Source: Histomonas meleagridis (taxonomy: Eukaryota; Parabasalia; Tritrichomonadida; Dientamoebidae). Taken from it: a stretch of DNA of 56,621 bases. Under the pieces are notes generated by a model. The model had not been told where the DNA came from. It searched no databases and was given only the letters and a program-made list of their open reading frames with translations. Where the stretch lies: NCBI GenBank assembly GCA_020186115.1, contig WSYJ01000037.1:80001-136621 (forward strand), written 5' to 3'. Both the position numbers and the translations under genes were made by a program. This document shows positions 46,928 through 56,529 of the stretch, piece by piece (within the stretch, counting starts at the first letter, position 1; every line of letters begins with the position of its first letter).

Positions 46928-47362
46928 ATGTGTGTTTTCTTCTTGGCTTTCCCTATGCATTTCTTTTGTTTATTACGAATCTCTCAACAAAATTCAGGTT
47001 CAAAGATTTTTAGTAATCAATTATCTATTTCTCAAACTTTTAAACACTCCATTTCCCTTACTTCAGAATCCAAAGGGGATACATACTTTACATTCTCATC
47101 TCGTGACGAAGCGAATGTATCCATTAAAGAAACAAATTTTATTATGCTAAAAGATAATGAATCCAATCCATTTAATATCAGTGCAGGAAAATATCATTGG
47201 CATTTCCCTTTATTAAAATCACCAATTTCATATGTTGAACATTATTTCAAATTCTTTTCTTTAGTGCTTAATCATTTCTCATTGAAAGCACATTTAGCAA
47301 TGCCAATGAATGGTAGTTTCATAAAGAAAATGTTCAAATTCAATGAAAATGCCCAAGCTCTA
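46928..47362 (+). other. open frame of doubtful status
   Basis: The frame is open here and continues in phase with the BspA start region. It includes A-G-K-Y-H-W-H-F-P, vaguely like an arrestin-type fold, but I cannot assign it. It could be a fused relic of another gene upstream of the BspA gene. Confidence 0.25.
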
Positions 47363-47580
47363 ATGCGTTACTTTTTTATTTTGGGATTTTTATCGTTTTA
47401 TGAAATTATATTTTTATTTAACAAATTGAAAACAAACGAAAAGAAAAAACATAAAAATGTTTTAATTTTTGTTATATTTTTCATAAATTCTTTTCATTTA
47501 TTTTATGATCATAATTTAACATTAACAATAACAAACTCAAGTGATTTTGAAGAAATTGAACAATATAAAGACAACACGAA

Positions 47581-47594
47581 ATATATATATATAT
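47581..47594 (+). repeat. (AT)7 microsatellite at the BspA frame break
   Basis: Seven AT dinucleotides lie exactly where the reading frame changes from the N-terminal part to the LRR part. Confidence 0.8.
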
Positions 47595-48247
47595 TAGTGA
47601 AGGAATTTATACCATTCCAGCTAATTCATTTTCAGGATGGCCATCAGTTATTTCAGTTAATTTTGGTAATTCTATAACAGATATTGGTGTTAGGGCGTTT
47701 TCATCATGTTCTAATTTAGAAATTATTATTTTTGGAGAAAATGTTACAATAATTGGTGATTCAGCATTTTCAACATGTTCATCAATCAAAAACATTACAA
47801 TTCCAAATTCAGTCACAAACATTGGAAATTATGCGTTTTCATCATGTTCTAATTTAGAAATGATTATTTTTGGAGAAAATGTTGCAATAATTGGTAGTGG
47901 AGCATTTTCATCATGTTTATCAATCAAAAACATTACAATTCCAAATTCAGTCACAAAAATTGGTGGTCATGCGTTTTCATTCTGTTCTAATTTAATGATA
48001 TTAACACTTGGGTATGGAATAACAGAAATTGGCGTATCAGCATTTGGAAATTGTAACGCACTTGAATGCATTTATTATTATGGAACTAACGAACCAAATA
48101 TTGGAGAAAATGCATTTTCTAATATTAAAACAACAACAGTTATAACATATCCAACATATATCAAAAGTAACTTTGGGATATTAAATGTTATCAAATCATA
48201 TTCAGAAGGAAACTGCAAACCAATTCCAACACTTTCATTTTCATCAT

Positions 48248-48415
48248 CACATACATTCAGTCGAAGTAATACATATTCACAGTCAAACACATTCATTAGA
48301 AGTAACACATATTCACAGTCAAATACATTCAGTCGAAGTAACACATATTCTCAGTCAAATACATTCATTAGAAGTAACACATATTCTCAGTCAAATACAT
48401 ATTCTCAATCGCATG
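48248..48415 (+). repeat. 36-bp tandem coding repeats (T-F-S-R-S-N-T-Y-S-Q-S-N)
   Basis: About four copies of a 12-residue unit, alternating T-F-S-R-S-N and T-F-I-R-S-N variants, form a Ser/Thr/Asn-rich stalk. The nucleotide copies are near-identical, so recent expansion or conversion is likely. Confidence 0.85.
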
Positions 48416-48957
48416 CATTCAGTATTGATACATTTGCAAAATCAAATACATTTACTGAATCATTTCAAAATGATTTAACGAAATCTTTTTCATACCTGTT
48501 AACAGTCACATTATCATTTACATATTCATTTACTTATTACGAAATACAAACAAAATCACTTTTACTATATACAATTAATTCATCGAATGCTTATATTGAA
48601 ACAGAATTTATATATTATGATTACACAGTTATTATTTATTCAACTTATTATATTTATTATTCGAACTTCTTTACATTTATTTATAACAATGAATTTCAAA
48701 CAATTGATAATAAAACAACAATTATCATAATAATCGTTTGCGTTATTGTTGCTGTTATTATTATAATTTCATTACTTATTATATTATTGATACGAATTAA
48801 AAATAAAAAAGAAGAAATTGACGAGAATGAAATTTCAGAACAACAAAATGATAACCAAACCACAAACACATTCACAACAGGAATATCTATATCAAATATC
48901 GAAGAAGATCCATTTGCAGATGACTTCAAAGAAGATAAATTCATTGAGCAAATGTAA

Positions 48958-49309
48958 TTAAGATAAATAAATAATAAAATGTAGTGTGTTCTAAATGTGA
49001 ATCATTTTTAGTATTCAAAGTCACCACGTTATTTTCCAACATTAATTTTAGTATTGTGCTTTTGTTTATGTAAAACTTTTGAAAAAATTATTATAGTTTA
49101 ATATTATTAATTAAATGTACTTATTGGTGATCATTTGCATTGACATTATGTGGTAGCATTGGTCAAATTTTAATTGATTTAAATAAAGCCCTTTCTGTAT
49201 TATTTATTTTTTTTCATGCAAATTTGTAGGGCATATCTCAACCATTTTTTGGTTGAGAAACAATTATTTTCATTAAACCAACATTTTTTTTTTGATGTAT
49301 TTAATAAGC
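48958..49309. other. intergenic region, 352 bp
   Basis: AT-rich; no gene seen. Confidence 0.4.
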
Positions 49310-50091
49310 TATTTTGTATCATGATTATGATCTTTTGAGGCATACTCATCATGTATATGATCTGGTGGAAATTTTTCAGTTTATCAGTTAATTCGTTATA
49401 ACTATGAGTATGTTCTGCAGGTGGAAATGACTGTGGTTTATCAGTTAAATCATTATAACTATGTGTATGAGCTTTTGAAGCATAGTTTGTATGTTCATGA
49501 TCTTTTTTAGCATGAATCTCATCATATATTATGATTATTTAAAGATATTTCAGATGTAACTACATCATTTATAGAGGCACATTGAATATTACCATTATCT
49601 CCGAACCTTGATAATGAATCAGTTTTTGATTTAAAATCTAATGAATTAGTATTTGCAGTAATTCTCCATGCATTATTTTTATCATAATCTGCATTATTAT
49701 GCATATCAATATATTGTCCAACTTCTACAACACCATCTTCTTTCAATGTGATAATAGATGGTACATATAATTTTGTATCCCATTCACCACCTTCTGCTGT
49801 TGACAATTGACAACCATTTAATGAAGTAACTTGTACGGTCCCATTTACTGTTAAATCATTATTTATTGTATTATGTGTATGACTTTTTGACGAATATTTT
49901 TCATCTGTTTGTAATTTATTATAATATAATTGTGGGATTGTAATCGAAGTTATAGTATTAAGTTTTTCTGTTATTTGATCATTTGTAGAATAATTTTCTA
50001 AAACTTTTTGTAAGTCATTTTGATCAATAATTTCAGGAGCAGCAACAACATTAGTTTTTATACCTTTCGTAGCATTCTCAATACTAAACAT
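49310..50091 (-). pseudogene. phage-tail-fibre-like protein relic (possible Maverick origin)
   Basis: An open frame of 189 residues runs from the ATG at 50091 to 49522. It has K-Y-S-S-K-S-H-T-H-N, N-D-L-T-V-N-G-T-V and V-E-V-G-Q-Y-I-D-M-H-N. After the stop, a shifted frame (about 49520-49340) continues with Y-A-S-K-A-H-T-H-S-Y-N-D-L-T-D-K-P and A-E-H-T-H-S-Y-N-E-L-T-D-K. The H-T-H-S-Y-N-D-L-T-D-K-P unit is typical of bacteriophage tail fibres and of fibre-like proteins of large DNA viruses. In trichomonads, virus-derived Maverick/Polinton elements are the likely carrier. No capsid, integrase or polymerase gene lies nearby, so this is a remnant. It is at least frameshifted. Confidence 0.68.
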
Positions 50092-50112
50092 TAATAAAAA
50101 TGATTTTTTTAT

Positions 50113-50342
50113 TTAATAAATTAATAATAATTCTGACATAAAATATTCTGGATCAATTTCTTTACCATTCATTTCTATAAACCATATTTTAAATTTTTAT
50201 TTTCTACTTTTATATTCATATTTCTTATATTTAGTTCTATTTTTATTCGTATAAATACAAAAATAATCTACATAATGATCACGTTCAATGAAATTAGCAT
50301 TGAAACATCGAAGAACATAACAGGGGACGATTTTTAGTGGTT
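50113..50342 (-). pseudogene. unknown gene fragment directly upstream of the fibre relic
   Basis: On the minus strand a frame with one stop reads P-L-K-I-V-P-C-Y-V-L-R-C-F-N-A-N-F-I, then D-H-Y-V-D-Y-F-C-I-Y-T-N-K-N, and ends K-F-K-I-W-F-I-E-M-N-G-K-E-I-D and P-E-Y-F-M-S-E-L-L-L-I-Y. The end of this frame lies only about 20 bp before the start of the fibre-like gene, a tight spacing like that of viral genes. I cannot name the family. Confidence 0.5.
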
Positions 50343-51404
50343 ATACAAGGTTTTCGATGGAATTATGTGTAAAGTGGTATAAAAGTACTATTGTCTATAT
50401 CAAAAAGTTTCGCGTTCATTGGAATATGCCATCAATATATTTGAAATGTTTTTGCTAGATTTGAAAAAAATTTAATATCAATATATTATATAATGAAATG
50501 AAATAAGTAATATTTCATTATTTCCCAAATAATTTTTGAATTTTTGATTTCTTAATAGAATCATTTTATTCGATCATTATGATGATTATGAAATGAAGTA
50601 CATAAATTTCTGAAGATCACTCCAAGAAGGATTCTCAATTTTCCATGAATTGTATCTATAATCGCCGTCATCATCATCGAATATAAACTATGCAAAAGTC
50701 GATTTTTATCACTTTTTGAAATGAAAGAATAAATTTATTTCGTGCTAATCGATATATTATCTTTAGTTTTGTATCAATCATATGCAACTATGTATTTATA
50801 TATGATATATCCATAATATCAAGATCGTAGTATGATCAATATATACAATTATAATCCGATTATAAGTTTCTGATATCATTTTAAGAGCTATTCGAAGTCA
50901 AATTTGAATGTATGGACGTATAAAATTCAACCAATCAGCTCTTATCGTTCTCAAAAACAATTTCAGAATAAAGCTCGTACAAGAATCGGTGGTATTGACT
51001 CATATTCGGAAAAATAGAAAAACCAACATCATTCTCACATAGAATGTCAAATAAATTAGAAAATGTCATATATTTAAAATTAGAAAGCACATGAGTAATA
51101 TGATATAAAAAAAATTGATGATAAATGTATCTCAAGTCAGTATTATATAGATCATTTGCAAATTAAATTTGTATAGATATTCATTCGATAAAATTAAACA
51201 TTTTGCTAAAATACAAAAATTTAAAAAAAAAAATGCATCAAATAAATTCAATGGGAATCGTTATCATCAGAAAAAAATCTATCGTTAGTTTCAAGATGTG
51301 TTTTACACTTTAATGTACGTTATGAAATTTCGACGGTTAAAATCCTTTCTTAGATATGGGATCAACCCAAAACAATCATACGAAGTATTCCAAAAAATCA
51401 TCAA
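50343..51404. other. intergenic region, about 1.06 kb
   Basis: A 66-residue minus-strand frame at 50935-51135 has no recognisable domain. Otherwise AT-rich, no gene supported. Confidence 0.35.
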
Positions 51405-52532
51405 ATGTTACAATTCATTAAGCAGAGTATTTCTGATTTGAATGAAGATAATATCAATGAAATTGTTAAATTGTCTTTAAAATATTTTAATGAAAAATTT
51501 TCATATTCATTTAATTTTATTATTTGTAGAATCTTATATATACATTATCAGACGAAATGTTTACATTATAAAATATATATTAAATATATACAAGAACTTG
51601 AAAAGAAAGAAAATGAACATTTTAAAAAGAACAACAAAGTAATGACAATTTTTATCTAATGAATCATATTATCTTTTAGAAAAAATGATTGAAAATAATA
51701 TTATTGATTTCAATATTTGTAAAAATATAAAAACTCCATATTTTATTCACCAGATGCAAAATTTCAAAAAAGATATGTATTGTTCTACAGATAATAATTT
51801 GGCACCAATGTGGAGAAATTTCATTGAGAAATATGACGAATTATCAAAGAATGATTGGGAACTCCATAAAAATATGTCAGAGAAGGACATAATCCGAATG
51901 AAATTGCAAAAGTAATCCGAAATGATGAAATCCAAAAACTTCAAGAAATATCATCACAAACAAATTTTGATTTTAACCAAACAATTGAACCATCACTTTA
52001 TGAAAGATATGACTTTATTAATCATGAAAATTTCACATTAATTGATTATACAGCATTTTTTGGATCAATTAAATGTTTTAAATATTTACTTATGAATGGT
52101 TCTAATATAAAAAAATGTGGAAAATATGCAATTGCTGGTAAAAATGAAGAAATCATTCATTTATGTAAGCAAAATCATTCATCATTTAAAGATGCTTATG
52201 AAACAGCAATTAGATTTCATTATAATGATCTTTTCCATTATCTGTATGAAAACAAAATTGGTAAAATATATAATTTGGAGGAATTAGGAAAGAAATGTGT
52301 TTTATTTTATAACTATGAACTTCTTTCATTTTTTATAAAGGAAGGTATGAAAATCAGTTCTTCACTTATCATTACATCAATAGAAAGCGGTGATTTATTT
52401 CTTTTGCAATATTTTTTAACAAAAAATCAAATAAAAATAAATTTAAATGATATAACAACGTTTTCAGGTAACAAAGAAATAATTGATTACATAAAAAAGA
52501 ATGGATATATTGTAATTTATGAAAATGTTTAA
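51405..52532 (+). pseudogene. large ankyrin-type protein, N-terminal part, broken
   Basis: A relative of the locus at 18967. The frame from 51405 (M-L-Q-F-I-K-Q-S-I) stops at 51659. The next piece runs 51685-51915, and the third continues from about 51880 to 52532 (E-I-S-S-Q-T-N-F-D-F-N-Q, F-F-G-S-I-K-C-F-K-Y-L-L-M-N-G-S-N). At least two frameshifts are needed; one lies near a T run at 51645. Both copies share Y-D-E-L-S-K-N-D-W-E (Y-D-Q-L-S-K-N-D-W-E in the other). The array of 170-bp ankyrin units follows at 52605. Confidence 0.72.
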
Positions 52533-52604
52533 TATTTTTAAATAATATTCATCAAGATAATTAAAAGATTTTTAAAAAATATTTGAAATTTTATTAAAAT
52601 TTTC

Positions 52605-53243
52605 ATGGTTCTTTTAAATGCATCTAAAAATGGTATTATTGAAATTGTTGAATTTCTTCTCGAGCAAAAAGGAATTGATATTAATTTCAAAGATATTTAT
52701 TTATTTTATTTGATGTTTCTTTATATAATTTTGGATTTCAAATTAATATTTGGAAATTATTTAAAATATTTAATACAGCACTTATGTTGGCATCTGAAAA
52801 TGGTCATATAGAAATAGTTAAATTACTTCTTGAACAAGAAGGAATTGATATTAATGCTAAAGACATTTATTTGTTTTATTTGATATTTATTTTAATAATT
52901 TCTTATTTCAAAATAATATTTGGAAATTATTTTAATTATTTAAAACAGCACTTATGAGAGCATCTATATATGGTCAAACAGAAATAGTTAAATTACTTCT
53001 TGAACAAGAAGGAATTGATGTTAATACTAAAGATATTTATTTGTTTTATTTCATATTTATCTTGATAATTTTGGAATATTCCAAATTAATATTTGGAAAT
53101 TATTTATAATATTTAATTCAGCACTTATGTTTGCATCTTCCAATCATTTAGAAATAATTAAAATTCTTCTTGAACATAAAAGGAATGATGTTAATGCTAA
53201 AAATATCAATTTGTTTGATTTCATATTTATTTTTATGTTTTAA
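52605..53243 (+). pseudogene. ankyrin array (units of about 170 bp), downstream part
   Basis: Four ankyrin units lie in a row; the T-A-L-M starts are at 52775, 52945 and 53118, with spacings of 170 and 173 bp, after a first unit at 52605. Each is followed by the conserved GATATTTATTTGTTTTATTT spacer start. The last reads on into A-K-N-I-N-L-F-D-F and stops at 53241-53243. Confidence 0.62.
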
Positions 53244-53344
53244 AAATTAACATTTTAAAATGACTTGCACAAGTTAGCCTAAATTTTACATAAAATGTAA
53301 ATTAAAATGTCAACAAAGATAAATTAATTGTTTTTGGTTTAGTC

Positions 53345-53625
53345 AAAGGCATCTAATCGTTTCATTCTGTTTACGATTATTTGTCTATTGCATTGCATTC
53401 ACCAACTCCACCAGTAACAATGAATTATCCAAGCATTACATCCACTTTATGAAAGCCAATTAGTATATCTATTTCACGAACTTTTCCGAAGTATGTCCAT
53501 GATTTTGATAAAGACATGGATTGTTTCTAGAATCGCAAATTCATTGTCGGTAGCATCAACGCACATGCACATGAGCAAGGCAGCGTATGGATGGTAAATG
53601 ATTTTGTAATTCTTATATTAGATTT
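53345..53625 (-). pseudogene. adaptin sigma subunit pseudogene
   Basis: On the minus strand K-I-I-Y-H-P-Y-A-A-L-L-M-C-M-C-V-D, then T-D-N-E-F-A-I-L-E-T-I-H-V-F can be read (about 53610-53490). After a stop and a frame change comes R-E-I-D-I-L-I-G-F-H-K-V-D-V and T-G-G-V-G-E (about 53475-53400). This follows the AP complex small (sigma) subunit pattern Y-R-R-Y-A-x-L-Y-F, D-N-E/N-L, L-E-x-I-H, C-E-L-D-x-x-F-N-F and G-E. The piece lacks the N-terminal third and has a frameshift and stops, so it is a dead copy. A processed or duplicated origin is possible. Confidence 0.72.
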
Positions 53626-53825
53626 GCTGTTCTTCCGGAAATTAAACGATGGAGTTAAGTACTTTTCATCAATTTATGTCTACATGAAAAAAAAATTTTT
53701 TTGACTGATATTTTTTGTATTTTCATGCGATTGTAAAATTATTAACCTTTTAACACATCAACATCGTATTATTTTTCGAGAAGCTAGGATTTATATAAAA
53801 ATAATGTTTTATAAGTGCTGTAATG
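53626..53825. other. short intergenic stretch
   Basis: AT-rich, between the adaptin relic and the BspA relic; nothing seen. Confidence 0.3.
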
Positions 53826-54266
53826 TTAAAAAAAAGTATAACTAGTAATAATTGAACCATAATAAGAAATTTGTGTATTTATATATGTGTATTGTTGATT
53901 AGTCATAGAAAGTGTTAATGTATTAGCGAAGAAAATTCTTTTAATTATTGTATCGGCAAATGAAAATGAATTAATGACAACTGAATTAGTTTCCAAACTT
54001 GAGGAATTCCAATGTGTTGATTCGGTACCAAAAAGATTGTGTTTCCCTTGGAAGACATCCTTCAACTATTACTCCTTTGGATGCTTTTAATGAACCAATG
54101 TATCATTTTTATATGAAATCGGTGTAACAACACTATCTGTAGCCACAGATGTGAAAACATTTAGTCCAAATGATGGTTCTTCTAAACCATTATAATATAT
54201 ACAACTAAGATTAGAACACCCAAAAAATGCAGAATTTCCAATTGATGTAACAGAAGATTAAATTGT
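53826..54266 (-). pseudogene. BspA-like LRR gene relic, cut by a mariner
   Basis: The minus strand at about 54260-54100 reads V-T-S-I-G-N-S-A-F-F-G-C-S-N-L-S-C-I and E-E-P-S-F-G-L-N-V-F, a classic LRR_5 (BspA) end with the cap Y-Y-N-G. Stops follow near 54085. The frame 54065-53826 probably continues the C-terminal part. The mariner TIR at 54269 cuts the repeat, so the gene's 5' part is missing. Confidence 0.7.
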
Positions 54267-54268
54267 TA

Positions 54269-55340
54269 TGAGGGGTGCAAAAAGTTCTGACCCCACCCCA
54301 GTTTCTCGATGAATAAAAAAGATATATTTTTTTACTTAACTTTTATTTATGGAAGTACTCTCCTTGATTCTCAATCACCCATTCAAGTCTTTTTTTCCAT
54401 GCTTCAAACACCATTTGAAGCTCTTCAAAAGTGACACCGTCGAATATGCGTATAATTTCATTTTATGAATCTTCTTCTGATTTTATCCTTACACCCTTTA
54501 GGTTTTCCTTTGCCAATCCAAAAAACCAAAAATCGCATCAGCTTATGTCTGGTGAATAAGGTGGATGAGGGATTCTATTAATTCTTTCTTTTATTAATTT
54601 TTGAGTAACAAGTGACCCATTATGAATTGGGGAGTTATACATATGTATTTTTATGTTTTTCAAATTTGACTGCTGATTGTCATATTTAACATTTTCATGA
54701 AATCGTGGTATAATATAATAAATGAAGTATCGCTGATTAAATTCGCAATTAGGAGGTAATGTATAAATACATAGCATTTTCGTCCCATTCCAGAAAATTG
54801 TAATCATTGTTTTTTTGAATTGAATTTTATTATTTACTATCGATGGCATTTGATCACGTGATTCAGCATACATTTCTCTATATTTATATTAATAGAAGAA
54901 CCACGACTTGTCATCAGTTATAATTGTATTAAAAAAGTTTTTTCTGGCGTTTATCAATTCTTCTAAAATTTCTTTGGAATACTGGACTATCTTTTTCTCA
55001 TAGTTCTCCGATTGCATATGGGGGATCCACCTTCTTCGATACTTTTTTAAAGCAAGGTCATTAATTAAAACAGATTTAATACAATTTGGTGAATGATCTA
55101 GTTATGCTGCAATATATTTTGCGGATAAAAATGGTTGTTCTTCAAGCATTTCTCTGATTTGATCAATTATATTATTTTTAGGCCTTACACTCCTTGGTAA
55201 ATCATTACAACTTAGGTCACCTGTATAAAATTTTTTACACCAGCGTTTGACACTTGAAAGTGAGATATTAGATTGAGGCAGAGCAGTACTTATTTCCCTA
55301 TAAATTGATCGATATCCCATTTTTACACACACACACACAG
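54269..55340 (-). mobile_element. mariner element C, 5'-truncated
   Basis: One terminal inverted repeat is visible at 54269, with TA at 54267-54268, beginning TGAGGGGTGCAAAAAGTTCT and continuing to CCCCACCCCAG. It resembles the TIR of element B. No matching opposite end is found in the rest of the window. The transposase starts at a (CA)n run at about 55323-55336, so the left end was lost there. Confidence 0.75.
54343..55338 (-). pseudogene. mariner transposase of element C (inactivated)
   Basis: From about 55338 the frame reads Y-R-S-I-Y-R-E-I-S-T-A-L-P-Q and S-S-V-K-R-W-C-K-K-F, the helix-turn-helix and linker, and stops at 55102. Then come T-D-D-K-S-W-F, the motif H-M-Y-N-S-P-I-H-N and P-H-P-P-Y-S-P-D-I-S, with a stop before C-D-F-W-F-F-G. 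The second catalytic residue is Tyr instead of Asp. Several stops (55102, about 54900, about 54536, about 54450) confirm inactivation. The C-terminus ends W-V-I-E-N-Q-G-E-Y-F-H-K at 54343-54345. The first codons come from a CA microsatellite and replace the native N-terminus. Confidence 0.82.
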
Positions 55341-55563
55341 CGCTATGTGAGCTTCGTGCTACGCACTCGCTCCCACTCGCGCAACTAAAGGATGAACGGC
55401 TAAAATCGATTGAATTATCATAAATCGGTTGGTTTTGATTGAAAGTAATAAAATATATTTAAATTCATGATGACATTTATATTTAAAATGTGTGATGCAT
55501 GAATCCGGCTGAGTTGTTGTTAATCCTATGTGGAAAGTTGTTATTAACTGAGGTTGTGAATGT
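55341..55563. other. junction region with a GC-rich patch
   Basis: A short CG-rich stretch (55355-55384: TGCTACGCACTCGCTCCCAC and on to CGCGCA) stands out in this AT-rich neighbourhood. No gene supported. It lies next to the truncated mariner end and the CA microsatellite. Confidence 0.4.
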
Positions 55564-55664
55564 AAAAAGTACTGTTTAAAATTTCGAGGGTTAACTTTAA
55601 CCAAAAAGTGAACCCTCAACGAAACGGAGAAAATGAGCATTTTTTGAAGGCTTTAACGCAAAAG
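55564..55664 (+). repeat. 101-bp repeat, copy 1
   Basis: It matches 55751-55851 at most positions. It contains GAGGGTTAACTTTAACC with AACCCTC further on; the pair GAGGGTT/AACCCTC can form a short stem. Confidence 0.85.
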
Positions 55665-55750
55665 TTGACGGTTGATTTATCGGAAAGAATTTAATGTTAA
55701 TTCTCTGTCGAAAGTTGTAAATTCTATGTGGATTTTAGTGTTTGGAGCTT

Positions 55751-55851
55751 AAAAAGTACCGTTAAAATTTTGAGGGTTAACTTTAACCAAAAAGTGAACC
55801 CTCAACGAATCGGAGAAAATAAGCATTTTTTGAAGGATTTAACGCAAAAAG
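55751..55851 (+). repeat. 101-bp repeat, copy 2 (beside the HNH gene)
   Basis: A near copy of 55564-55664, 187 bp further on. An inverted relative lies at 56530-56621, so the HNH gene sits between inverted copies. Confidence 0.85.
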
Positions 55852-55887
55852 AATATGACAAAAAAAATAAATTATTTAAACTAAGTT

Positions 55888-56448
55888 TTATAATAATCCG
55901 TAAAGTTTCATGAATTTTTTATAACGTACTTGTACTTTTTTATGATTCACGTCATACGCTCTAACAAATGCCAAACCGCGCTTATCATAACAGATTGTTA
56001 ATTTTCTAAATTTAATGTCGTTCCAGAAGAAGAAAAAATCAAGCTCAGGATCATAATAATAATCTTTAAATTTATGGTTACCATACTTAAAAATTTCAAT
56101 TGAATCTTCATTGATTTCGTCGAAGAATTCAAAAGCTCTATCGCTATATGAAGAAGTATTTTTTAGATTTTCTGACTGATAAACCCAACGGAGATTTGAA
56201 ACGTGATTGTTTGAACGATTGTGATCTATGTGATCTATAAAAGGTTTGTCATCAGGATTTGGAATAAATTGTAATGCAACAATACGATGTTTAAGATATA
56301 ATTTTCTGTTTAATTTACATGCAATATAACCGGTAGTTTTTATTGAAAATTCTTTACTGATTTTTTTATCATTTTTTCTTCTAATGGCATAAGGGTATTC
56401 TGTGTTAATCTCATAATTTCGGTTTACAACGCAAGTTTTCCAACTCAT
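55888..56448 (-). CDS. HNH endonuclease of homing type (HNH_3)
   Basis: This 186-residue protein has the HNH_3 core: L-K-H-R-I-V-A-L-Q-F-I-P-N-P (about 52-64), then F-I-D-H-I-D-H-N-R-S-N-N (about 70-81) and L-R-W-V-Y-Q-S-E-N-L-K-N (about 86-97). The H54, H73/H76 and N77 positions fit a metal-binding HNH site. Such proteins are found in phages, self-splicing introns and many trichomonad repeats. Here no group I or II intron is apparent. It is flanked by inverted repeats, so it may belong to a mobile unit. The open frame is uninterrupted, unlike neighbouring mobile genes. Confidence 0.82.
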   Translation of the reverse strand: MSWKTCVVNRNYEINTEYPYAIRRKNDKKISKEFSIKTTGYIACKLNRKLYLKHRIVALQFIPNPDDKPFIDHIDHNRSNNHVSNLRWVYQSENLKNTSSYSDRAFEFFDEINEDSIEIFKYGNHKFKDYYYDPELDFFFFWNDIKFRKLTICYDKRGLAFVRAYDVNHKKVQVRYKKFMKLYGLL

Positions 56449-56529
56449 ATTTTATTAAAAATAAAAAATTAAATTTTTTTGAAATTAGCTTTGATTTTTT
56501 ATTTTGTAAAATCATCCGAAAAATGTTAA

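Larger units (their letters stand above)
47363..48957 (+). pseudogene. BspA-like LRR membrane protein, off-frame by one AT repeat
   Basis: The N-terminal part (M-R-Y-F-F-I-L-G-F-L-S-F-Y) has two hydrophobic segments, then N-S-S-D-F-E-E-I-E-Q-Y-K-D-N. At 47581-47594 an (AT)7 run breaks the frame. After it, LRR_5 repeats run to 48957 (I-P-N-S-V-T-x-I-G-x-x-A-F-S-x-C-S-N-L, four copies). A Ser/Thr-rich stalk of 12-residue repeats follows. A C-terminal transmembrane segment (I-I-I-I-V-C-V-I-V-A-V-I-I-I-I-S) and a cytoplasmic acidic tail with D-P-F end the protein. Removing one AT would restore the frame. This is a surface-type protein. It is either a pseudogene or switched by repeat slippage. The start is uncertain. 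Confidence 0.75.

Noticed and set aside
46687-47013. 108-residue open frame
   Set aside because: Overlaps frames on both strands of equal length; no recognisable domain.
50935-51135. 66-residue minus-strand frame
   Set aside because: No recognisable family and no upstream motif; could be a relic but not supportable.
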